Shown: positions 9,325-21,068 of the stretch, one piece after another
Layout of the letters: each line of letters opens with the position of its first letter
Numbering within the stretch: the first letter of the stretch is position 1
Assembly: GCA_020796225.1 (NCBI GenBank)
Contig: CM036775.1
Coordinates: forward strand, 5,405,393-5,469,392
Length of the DNA stretch: 64,000 bases
Origin: Arion vulgaris
Taxonomy: Eukaryota > Mollusca > Gastropoda > Stylommatophora > Arionidae
Direction: 5' to 3'
Made by a program: the position numbers and the translations under genes
The notes under the pieces: model-generated
Told to the model about the DNA's origin: nothing
Database searches by the model: none
Seen by the model: only the letters and a program-made list of their open reading frames with translations

Positions 9325-12300
9325 GTAAGAAATATAGAAGCTAGAGAGTACATCTATCTTATTATTGTCGTATATTGTATTTCTGAAACTTTCATCATCA
9401 TCAGGTGCCGTCTCCACATCGAAGGTTGACTGCAATGAATATCCAGCATCCTCTGTCTTTCGCCTTGGTGTTGCACACTGCCAGACTGTAACCTGTCCAT
9501 TTCTTAAAGTTTCCTCCCACTTATCTCTCGGTCTTCCTCTTGCTCTTCCCCCCAACTTTCCCCTCTAGTAAAGATTTTATCATGGTGTCATGTCTTTTAT
9601 GTGCCCAAAATACTTTACTTGTCTGAATTTTATTTCTCTTAATAATTGTTTCTTCATGCCTAGTTTTCCTAAAACTTGTTTATTTGTTTTTCTGTCCATG
9701 AAACTCTACCTATTCTTCTATATATCCACATCTCAAATGCATCAATTTTGTCTTCTAACTGCTTGTTCATTGTCCATGTTTCCAAGCCATACCAAAATAT
9801 AGGATATATATAACATTTGATCATTCTCATGTTTTGCTTGTTTGTAATTTGTTTGGATGTCAGTAACTTTCTCATACTATTGAAGTTATCATTGGCCATT
9901 TCTCTTCTCTTTTTAATATCTGTTATACATCTGTTATCATCTGTTATCATCTGACCAAGATATAAGAAACGTTACGGTGCCAAAATGTCACCTATTTATT
10001 TGCAACATACCAACAGAAATATTTGTATATCATAAACATCATCAAATAGCTTGTGATGAGCAGAACTTTGCCACCCCAACAGTCCTCCGGAATTTCTCTC
10101 TCATAGGCCAGATGTCCTGCCTCTGCAGCCGTCATGTTGAGACCATCAGTTACATCCTGAATCCATCTTCTCCGTGGTCTTACTCTTCTTCTCTTTGCCG
10201 GTATGCCTCCTTCCATGATGGTCTTCTTCAGCCTTTCATGTCTTTTTATATATCCAAAATATCTCAATTTTCTTATTTGTAGCATCAACCAGTTTTCTTT
10301 GATTTTGAGTACTTTCTGGATAGATCTATTTGTTCTCTTCTCTGTCCAAGATATACGAAGGACTCTTCTGTAACACTTATATTCAAAAGCACATATCTGT
10401 TTTTCCACTGCTCTATTAAATGTCCATGCTTCACATCCATACTCTTCTTATTATTGCTGTCTATTGTATTTCCGAAACTTTACAATGCAAACATGTCACC
10501 TATTTATTTGCAACATACCAACACAAATATTGTTATATCATAAACACTTGCAGTTATATCATATCTATAGGATCAGAGTTATAGCCCCTGGTTCTTCATT
10601 CTCTGCTTCTAAGTCTAGGTTCTGCTTCTAGGTTCTGCTTCTAAGTTCTGCTTCTAAGTCTAGGTTCTGCTCTAGGTTCTGCTCCTAAGTTCTGCTTCGT
10701 CTGTCAAGTGCTTCTAGTTCTTCTAAGGTTCTGCTTCTAAGGTTCTGCTTCTAGGTTCTGCTTCTAGGTTCTGCTTCCTTAGGTTCTGCTTCTAGGTTCC
10801 TTCCTTCTAAGTTCTGCTCCTAGTTCTGCTTTCCTTTTTTGACTGCTCTCTGTCCGTCTTCAATATGACCAGGCAGTAACTTTTTTTTTTTTTTTAAAAA
10901 CCGATCCAGGCTTCGGCTCGGTGCCGTGGACATCGTAACCCTTCGGTTCGGTGCCACGAACACCGTGAATCTGGTGAACCTGTGCCTTTTCTGCCAGCCT
11001 GCGGAATTGAACCCGCACTCACAGGGAGCTTGTCATCCGTAGTCCAACGCGCTACGAACACGCTGGGCAGACGGGCGGGCAGTATCGTGTAGTGACTTCT
11101 AATTTCTGGCTTACTAGCTCTCAGCCAGACTCTGCCTCTATGTGTGAGAGTCTAAGTTTGAGTGTGTGCATCCTGTGCTCGATCGGGGTGTATATAATGT
11201 CTCCCTGCCCACGCATCTCTTTTTCTTACGTCACAAGCCACGATGAATTCTTCCAAGTTGCAAACTAGTGACAGCCAGCCCAGACTTAAGTTCCCCAAAA
11301 GCTAACGTTAGTAACAATTCGACACTTACTTGTCTCCGAATTGAGATCAAACGACTAAGAATCACTACAACAATATTTCTGCCCAACTGTCAACCCCCGT
11401 CATTTCTGGTCAGCTAGGTTATGATTGTGACCTCCTGATGGAGAAGATGGGAGAACTGTCTACAAATATCTGCAACTAGTTATACACCTTTTCTGTGTTA
11501 TTCTAACACTTGTAGTTATATCATAAATACTGACATTGTGTAAAAATGTTATATCATAAACACTTTTACTTGCAAACACTTGTAGTTATATCATAAACAC
11601 GTGTTGTTATATCATAAACACTTGTTGTTATATCATAAACACTTGTTGTTATATCATAAACACTTGTAGTTATATATAAACACTTGTAGTTATATCATCC
11701 TGTGAAAATAGCCTTTTCATACATTTTTTAAAATAGCTAACACACATAATTGCCCGAAAAAGGAAAAACAGACTCACTTGTGAGAGAATCTCTTAAATGA
11801 ATTTCCTTTTTGCTTGCAGACGATCAGGCAATCATATCAACAACAGAAGAACAGCTACAACAACACATCAACAGACTCCAGTTAGCATGTAACGAATACA
11901 ACATGAGAATAAACATCGACAAAACAGAAGTAATGACATTCGCCAGAGAGGAAAGCTCTACCAATATCTCCATCGATAATCACCTACTAAAACAAGTAAA
12001 AGATTTCACATACCTGGGGAGCATTTTTTCATCAAATGGAAGAATAACTAATGAAATTCAACACAGATGCAACAAAGCAAATCAAATGATAGGGAAAATG
12101 GTGCCAATTTTAAGATGCAAACACGTCACCATGAACACAAAAAGAGCAATGTTCAACACAATCTTTCTCCCCACATTATGTTACCAGTGCCAAACCTGGA
12201 CGCTGACAACAAACGATAGAAGAAAACTAGTCACAACAGAGATGAAGTGTCTACGCAGAATGCTGGGTGTAACAAGAAGAGACCGGTTGAGAAATGAAGA

Positions 12301-15300
12301 CAGGAAAAAGTGGGTACAACATCAGTACTAGACTTCATCAAGAAACAACAAATTAAATGGTTCGGCCACGTAAGCAGATTACCATCAGACAGTGCACCCC
12401 AAAGAGCAATGCTGTTCCGATACAATGGGTACAAAGCAAAAGGCCGGCCACGCAAAAGATGGACCTCAGAGATAACAGAGGCGACGAAAGAGACTATCTA
12501 CGAAACGCATACTAGGGCCCGTTTTAGAAATCTCTTCCTGACCTGACGCTGTGAGGCATACATGATTCGAGAAAGAAAGAAAAGTTATATTATAAACACT
12601 TGTAGTTATATTATAAACACTTGTAGTTATATCATAAACACTTTGCCCGAGTGGTTACCGGGGCCCAAATGTGTGGTGTAAAGAATAGAACCGCTGTTAC
12701 CTGCCACGCATGTCGTAAGAGGTGACCAAGGCGATGGAACGTGGGGCTAGCTACCCCACACCGTAAAAACACTAGATAGCTACAGAACGGAGAACGAACC
12801 GAGTAAACGTTGGCTGAAACTGGACACATCGCCGAATGATAAGCACCAGAGCTCCAAATGGTGCTGAAGATGTGACGTAAAACACACCAATACTAGGGCT
12901 GCATGAATCAGATTTCCACAAGAATAGAATTTATGGGGAGGTCTGGTACATCGGTCTGAGTGGTGATCGAGAGAGAGAAACACTTGTAGTTATATGTGTT
13001 AATTCATGCAACACTTGAAAGTTATATGTTTTAGTTGTTCTTGTTTGATACCGTGAACTCCTACAAAAAGCATTGCAAATTGAGAAACTTAAAGTAGTAT
13101 ATAGTTGAGCTCATTGTTCCCAGTTGTAAGTGTCAGTGTTTTAAGTCGCCCGAGTGGTTACCAGGGCCCAAATTAGGGTGTAAAGAATAGAACCACTGTT
13201 ACCTGCCACACATGTCGTAAGAGGCGAATAAGGAGGTTGGGCTTGGGACTAGCCCAAATATACATGTTGCAAGAGCGTACAACCTGAAAATGGAATCATC
13301 AAGAGGAAGCGGTAGATCAAGAAAAAGATGGGTTGATGGAGTTATAGATATCTTAAAACTCCACAATACCACAGCATATCAAGCGACCGAGCTTGCACTA
13401 TCTCGGAAACCGATCATCAGTTAAACCTGCTACGCATAACGGCAAAAAAAGACAAAAGAAAAAGCATTTCCTTTCGTTGGTCGCTGTAGCTAGAGGCTAG
13501 GTGTCCGCCTCTTGTGTCAAATGTAACCGGTTCGCTCCCTCGTAGAGCCATCGGAATATTTTTTCCAGAGATCCTTGATCTCAGTGTAGGTGAAATCGAG
13601 TTCCTAGTCCTATGCCAAGATTTTCATTTCTCAAAAGAACCATTGGCAGTTCAAAATCGAGAAGAGCAGACTGGAAAGCCGCTGCCTGGGCAAAATTCAT
13701 AAGAAAAAATTTTTTAAATACAATTCCTACAAAAATATCTTCACCTTCTTCAAAATTACATCGGGGATCCTCTCCGGTGCTACGGAGTTCGTGCACTGAA
13801 GCTGAGATCTTCCTGTGTAAGAAAGAGATCGGAGCTCACATGGTTACTCACCGAAGTGCAATGATGATGCTCTGTGCAAGATATACGAAGGACTCTTCTG
13901 TAACACTTATATTCAAAAGCACATATATGTTTATCCCATGCCTTGTTAAATGTCCATGTTTCACACCCATTCGCTGCAACTGGGAAGGTAATACAATAAA
14001 TTACATTTTTATTTTATTATTCCACAGAAATGAATTCGGCAAGACCTACTTTTTCTCAGAGATTTACTTGAAATGGATGAATTTGGCCGTGAACTTTGCA
14101 CTGCCATTTGCCGTTTTGTTGATAGTTAACGCCCTTACGATTAAGTCCCTTCGTAACAGCAGGACAGGGGTCGCTGTCAGACGGGTTAGTTAAAATTGTT
14201 CATGTTTGTCTGTCTTTATTTTTCTTTTCTCTGATCCTGTTTTGTCTTGCAGCGTCAGGATAAGAAGAGATTTCTAGAACGGATCCTTGTGTTTGCTTCA
14301 TAAATAGTGTCTTTCGTTGTCTCTGTTTTCCATCTTTGCGTGGCCTGCCTTTTGCTTTGTATCTATTGTATAGTAGCAACATTGCTCTTTGAGTTGCACT
14401 GTCTGTTGGTAATCTGCTTACGTGGCCGAACCATTTAATTTGTTGTTTCTTGATGTTTTCATTTCCTGATGTCTTCATTTCTCATCCGGTCTCTTCTTGT
14501 TACCCCAGCATTCTTCGTAGACACTTCATCTCTGTCGTGACTAGTTTTCTTCTATCATTTGATGTCAGTGTCCAGGTTTAGCACTGGTAGCAAAATGTGG
14601 AGAGAAAACTGTGTTGAACATTGCTCTTTTGTGTTCATGGTGACGTGTTTGCATTTTAAAATTGTCGCCATTTGTCCTATCATTTGATTTACTTTGTTGC
14701 ATCTGTGTTGGCAGTGGCGGCTCGTGAACCTTTTTGTTGGTGGGCCCAGACACACATTTTCGGAAAAGTAATGGTTTTGGATTAGGTTATATTTTAATTT
14801 ATTAAATAATAAATGAACGTTACACGTAATTTGGATGGGGCCTGGCCCCACTGGCCCTTAATGACGAGCCGCCACTGGGTGTTGGTATAAGTTTATTCGT
14901 TTCGTTATTTGTGAACGCAAGAGGAGCTTTCATCGGATAAGGAAATCCACAAAAGTCTAAAGAAATTAAATTTAGAACAAAAATTAGAATACGTAACTCC
15001 AATGTTAAAACAGTTCTGCTGTATGGATCAGAAACATGGAGACCTACTAAAACAATAACGCATAAATTGCAAACATTCATCAACTGGTGTCTGCGCAGAA
15101 TACAGGGCATGAGATGGTATGATAAACAAATGAGGAACTTATGGAGAGAACAAGACAGGTTCCAGTGAACCAAGAGATGGTATGATAAACAAATGAGGAA
15201 CTTATGGAGAGAACAAGACAGATTCCAGTGAACCAAGAGATGGTATGATAGGGTCACAAATGAGGAACTTATAGAGAGAACAAGACAGATTCCAGTGAAC

Positions 15301-18300
15301 CAAGAGATGGTATGATAGAGTCACAAATGAGGAACTTATAGAGAGAACGAGACAGATTCCAGTGAACCAAGAGATGGTATGATAGAGTCACAAATGAGGA
15401 ACTTATAGAGAGAACGAGACAGATTCCAGTGAACCAAGAGATGGTATGATAGAGTCACAAATGAGGAACTTATAGAGAGAACGAGACAGATTCCAGTGAA
15501 CCAAGAGATGGTATGATAGTCACAAATGAGGAACTTATGGAGAGAACAAGATTCCAGTGAACCAAGAGGTTAAAAAAACGACGCAGGCGCTGAATATGAC
15601 ACACCTTAAGAAAATCCGAGGGAAATATAACAAGAAGGGTCCTTTTTGGAACCCACATGGAAAACGAGAGGGAGACCTAGAACTATATGAAGAAGAAATT
15701 TGGAGGCAGAGATCAACAATATAAAAAAAAGCTGGAAATAGCTGCATGAGGTTGATAAAGATAGGAAGAATTGGCATGAGTTGGTTGAGGGCATATGCCC
15801 CAATCGAAGTTAAAAGGGCATGAGTTGATGAGTCTCTTACGACATGCCATGTAGGTAGCAGTGTTACTATTCTTTGCTCCCTTTGAGAGCACCAGCAACA
15901 CGCGGGCATGAGCCCTTTATTCTGGCCACATTAAACGTCACAGTGGTTTGGGAGAAAAGGTAATGGAAGGCAGGCATGGTTCTTGGAGTACGAGGCAGGG
16001 GACGACCAAGACGAAGGTGGCAGCAGGACATCAAAGCAAACCTGAACATGACGCTAGTGGATGCGGGAGAACTTGCTAGAGACATAGAGTTTTTCAGGCC
16101 GGCTGTGATGAAAATGACTTTTAGCAAGACATATATTACTACTTGAATACTTGAAGCTTGTTAGTGAACTCGCTTCTCAAGACTGGGGGTCTGGGTTCAA
16201 CTCCCGCAATGCGCGTGGAATTTTTCTCGACCGCGACGGCTCTCAGGTCGACCCAGCCTCATCGGGGTACCAGACATGCTCTGGGAAAGTAAAGGCGGCC
16301 GGCATAATGCTGACCACATCACTCACCGTGTGCCGACAGTCAATTAAAAATACAGGCCTAACACTGTATTGACCTATATACCACGAGGTATGAAAGGGTT
16401 CCTTTTTTACCTTTCTTTACCTTACTTGAAGCACCCTGTGTTACCGGAGCCCGGAAAAGGAGCAAAGAATAGTACCACTGCGACCTACAAGGAATAGCGT
16501 AAGAGGCGACTAACCTGTTGCCTTGCAGGTTGGCTCGGAACAGTTAAAGGCTGACGGAGAGCGAACCGAGTAAACGCTGGTTGAAATCGGACACGTCGCA
16601 GAAGGACAAGCACTAGAGCTCCAAATGTTACTGAAGATGGTAAAATGGTAAAACAACGTTCTTGGCAAGTGCTGTTTATATATCACAATAAGAATGATCA
16701 AAATGGCCGAAAAAAGAACGAGAGAGAGAGAGAGAGTAAGAGGCGACTGAGGTAGGAGCCTAGAGAAACTCATCATGACAGCAGTCCTGAAAAACTCTCT
16801 GTTCTGTGCAAGTTGGCCGGCGTCATCAGCAGTCATTTTCAGATCGTCAATGACATCCTGCATCCATCGTCTTCTAGGTCTTCCTCTCATTCTTCTTCCA
16901 GGCACCATTCCATCCAAAATTATCTTCTCTAGACATTCATGTCGTTTGATGTGTCTAAAATACTTAATTTTCCTTGATGTTATGCTCTTTAATAGCCAGC
17001 TCTCTTTAACATCAAGCTGTTGCAGAACATAAGCATTTGTTCTTTTCTCTGTCCATGACATTCTAAGTACTCTTCTGTAGCATTTGCATTCGAAGACATC
17101 AATGATCTTCTCCGCCGATTTGTCAATGGTCCATGTAAGGAAGCTACCCTAGTAAATAAAAAGGTCGCAGAAATCGTATGTGCTGGCCTAGTTGTAGCGC
17201 ATAGCTAGCACAACGTACAATCGCTCTTAGGCTCAGATCACATACAAATCACAGAGAATGGTTATCGATATGAAGCTTTCGAAGTAAAAAAAGAAGAATA
17301 ATTGAAATAATAAATATGCGATTAATTAAATTATGTGTTGGGATCCTATCACAAAAACAATGCGACGACGCCTATGAAACTCGTGTTATTGTTCTGACCA
17401 TCTCTAATTCTGTTACAGGCATTTACGCGGGAGGAACGACGTCTTACAGTTATGGTATTCTGTATGACGTTCATTTTCTTCGTGTGTGAGTTATTTGCAG
17501 CCTTGTCCCTTATTATGGTGGCAGGCTTCACGACATACACAGAGTCATCTATGGCAGTGTTCAGGTCAGTATATATATATATTCTGCTTCTCAGGGCCGT
17601 GCGGTATATTTTCTCAGTATGATGCAATTTTCAAATGCGCCCTTAAATGTTTAAAAAAAATAACCTTCAATTGTGATTATGATTTCGCTGCATATGCCGC
17701 CCCCCTTAGGTGCCGCCTGATGCGGTCGCCTCTCTGCATCATAGAATCGCACGGCCCTGCTTCTTCTTCACGCTTTTACCCTAGGGAAGCATAGGTCCGC
17801 AATCATGACCTTCCAAGCCCGCCTATCCAAGGCCATCTTTTCCAGATCTCTCCACTCTCTCCCCGTCTTCTTGCATTCAGTCTCCAACTCCCATCTTCAG
17901 GTGTTCCTGGGTCTTCCCTTACCTTCATTGCCCTGGGGGTTCCATCGGAGAGCCTGGCTCGTGATGCTGTTAGGGGGTTTCCTCATTGTGTGTCCTATAC
18001 ATCGCCACCTACTGCTCCCTATATCTTGCTCGACCTGCAGTTGCTCCGCTCTATCCCACAGTTCCCTGTTTGTAGTCCTGTCATACATCGCCACCTACTG
18101 CTCCCTATATCTTGCTCGACCTGCAGTTGCTCCGCTCTATCCCACAGTTCCCTGTTTGTAGTCCTGTCATATCATCGCCACCTACTGCTCCCTATATCTT
18201 GCTCGACCTGCAGTTGCTCCGCTCTGTCCCACAGTTCCCTGTTTGTAGTCCTGTCATATCATCGCCACCTACCCGCTCGCTATATCTGCTCGACCTGCAG

Positions 18301-21007
18301 TTGCTCCAGCTCTCATCCACAGTTCCCTGTTTGTAGTCCTGTCATTCATCGACCACCTACTGCTCGCTATATCTTGCTCGACCTGCAGTTGTCTGCTTTC
18401 TATCCCACAGTTCCTTTGTAGTCCTGTCATCACCATCGCCACCTACTGCTCTATATCTTGCTCGACCTGCAGTTGCTCCGCTCTATCACAGTTCCTGTTT
18501 GTAGTCCTGTCATATCATCGCCACCTACTGCTCGTATATCTTGCTCGACCTGCAGTTGCTCCGCTCATCCACAGTTCCCTGTTTGTAGTCCTGTCATACC
18601 ATCGCCACCTACTGCTCCATATATCTTGCTCAGCCTGCAGTTGCTCCGCTCTATCCACAGTTCCTGTTTGTAGTCCTGTCATACACGCACCTACTGCCGC
18701 CTATCTGCCTCGACCTGCGTTTCTCTATCCCACAGTTCCCGTTGAGTCCTGTCATATCATCGCCACCTACTGCTCATATATTGGCTCGACCTGCAGTTGC
18801 TCCGCTCTATCCCACAGTTCCCTGTTTGTAGTCCTGTCATACCATCGCCACCTACTGCTCGCTATATCTTGCTCGACCTGCAGTTGCTCCGCTCTATCCC
18901 ACAGTTCCCTGTTTGTAGTCCTGTCATATCATCGCCACCTACTGCTCGCTATATCTTGCTCGACCTGCAGTTGCTCCGCTCTATCCCACAGTTCCCTGTT
19001 TGTAGTCCTGTCATACCATCGCCACCTACTGCTCCATATATCTTGCTCAACCTGCAGTTGCTCCGCTCTATCCCACAGTTCCCTGTTTGTAGTCCTGTCA
19101 TACCATCGCCACCTACTGCTCCCTATATCTTGCTCGACCTGCAGTTGCTCCGCTCTATCCCACAGTTCCCTGTTTGTAGTCCTGTCATATCATCGCCACC
19201 TACTGCTCCCTATATCTTGCTCGACCTGCAGTTGCTCCGCTCTATCCCACAGTTCCCTGTTTGTAGTCCTGTCATATCATCGCCACCTACTGCTCGCTAT
19301 ATCTTGCTCGACCTGCAGTTGCTCCGCTCTATCCCACAGTTCCCTGTTTGTAGTCCTGTCATATCATCGCCACCTACTGCTCGCTATATCTTGCTCGACC
19401 TGCAGTTGCTCCGCTCTATCCCACAGTTCCCTGTTTGTAGTCCTGTCATACCATCGCCACCTACTGCCTCCTATATCTTGCTCGACCTGCAGTTGCTCCG
19501 CTCTATCCCACAGTTCCCTGTTTGTAGTCCTGTCATATCATCGCCACCTACTGCTCGCTATATCTTGCTCGACCTGCAGTTGCTCCGCTCTATCCCACAG
19601 TTCCCTGTTTGTAGTCCTGTCATATCATCGCCACCTACTGCTCGCTATATCTTGCTCGACCTGCAGTTGCTCCGCTCTATCCCACAGTTCCCTGTTTGTA
19701 GTCCTGTCATACCATCGCCACCTACTGCTCCATATATCTTGCTCAACCTGCAGTTGCTCCGCTCTATCCCACAGTTCCCTGTTTGTAGTCCTGTCATACC
19801 ATCGCCACCTACTGCTCCCTATATCTTGCTCGACCTGCAGTTGCTCCGCTCTATCCCACAGTTCCCTGTTTGTAGTCCTGTCATATCATCGCCACCTACT
19901 GCTCCCTATATCTTGCTCGACCTGCAGTTGCTCCGCTCTATCCACAGTTCCTGTTTGTAGTCCTGTCATATCATCGCCACCTACTGCTCCATATATCTTG
20001 CTCAACCTGCAGTTGCTCCGCTCTATCCCACAGTTCCCTGTTTGTAGTCCTGTCATACCATCGCCACCTACTGCTCCCTATATCTTGCTCGACCTGCAGT
20101 TGCTCCGCTCTATCCCACAGTTCCCTGTTTGTAGTCCTGTCATATCATCGCCACCTACTGCTCCATATATCTTGCTCGACCTGCAGTTGCTCCGCTCTAT
20201 CCCACAGTTCCCTGTTTGTAGTCATGTCATACCATCGCCACCTACTGTTCCCTATATCTTGCTCAACCTGCAGTTGCTCCGCTCTATCCCACAGTTCCCT
20301 GTTTGTAGTCCTGTCATACCATCGCAGAGTATCCTGCAGGCATCTATTGATGAATGTCTGCAACTTTTTGGTGTGTCCCTTAGTTGTTCTCCATGTCTCT
20401 GCTCCATATAGAAGGATAGCCTTGACATTTAAGTTAAATATCATTATCTTACTTTTATTCCTGATCACTCTTGAACTCCATATGTTCTTCAGAATGGCAA
20501 ATGCTGATCTTGCTTTTCTTCTTCTTTGCGTTCGTTCTTTACGACCAATTTTAATCACTCTTTGTGATATGTTTGATCTTTGCCAAGAAAGTGTATACGT
20601 TACACATTGGTTTGGTAGATCCCTAAACGCATAGATTTGTACACGTTTAAGACACGTGCATCCGATTTCAGTCAAACCTTCTTAGGCGCCTCTTACGCAT
20701 GCATGGCAGGTAACAGTGGTTCTATTCTTTACACCCCAAATTTGGCCCGGTAACCACTCGGGCGATCTTGCTTTTGTATTCTAACCCTAACATCTTCATC
20801 TGTGCCACCGTGAATGTTAATAACACTTCCCAGATATGTATATATACAGTGGCGGCTCGTGATCATTTTTGTTGGTGGGGCCAGACAAAAGTTTTCGGAA
20901 AAATCATAATTTTGGGTTGTAATATTGTAATTTATAAAATACTAAATACACGTTACACATTATTTTTGGTGGGGCCCGCCCCACTGGCCCTTAATGACGA
21001 GCTGCCA

Positions 21008-21068
<61 letters not shown>

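Noticed and set aside
11810..12331. Intact LINE reverse transcriptase gene
   Set aside because: Only the part from the catalytic box onward is present, with a frameshift; it lacks the endonuclease and the upstream RT blocks.
13612..14193. 193-codon frame as a single exon
   Set aside because: Its first two-thirds is SINE-C and LINE-D sequence. Only 14,028-14,184, after the acceptor site, is GPCR exon.
18797..19960. 387-codon plus-strand frame across the 87-bp array
   Set aside because: Unit length divisible by three keeps frames open. The parent sequence is LINE-M coding on the opposite strand.
18004..20330. CRISPR array
   Set aside because: Whole 87-bp units are conserved with no variable spacers, and the context is eukaryotic.
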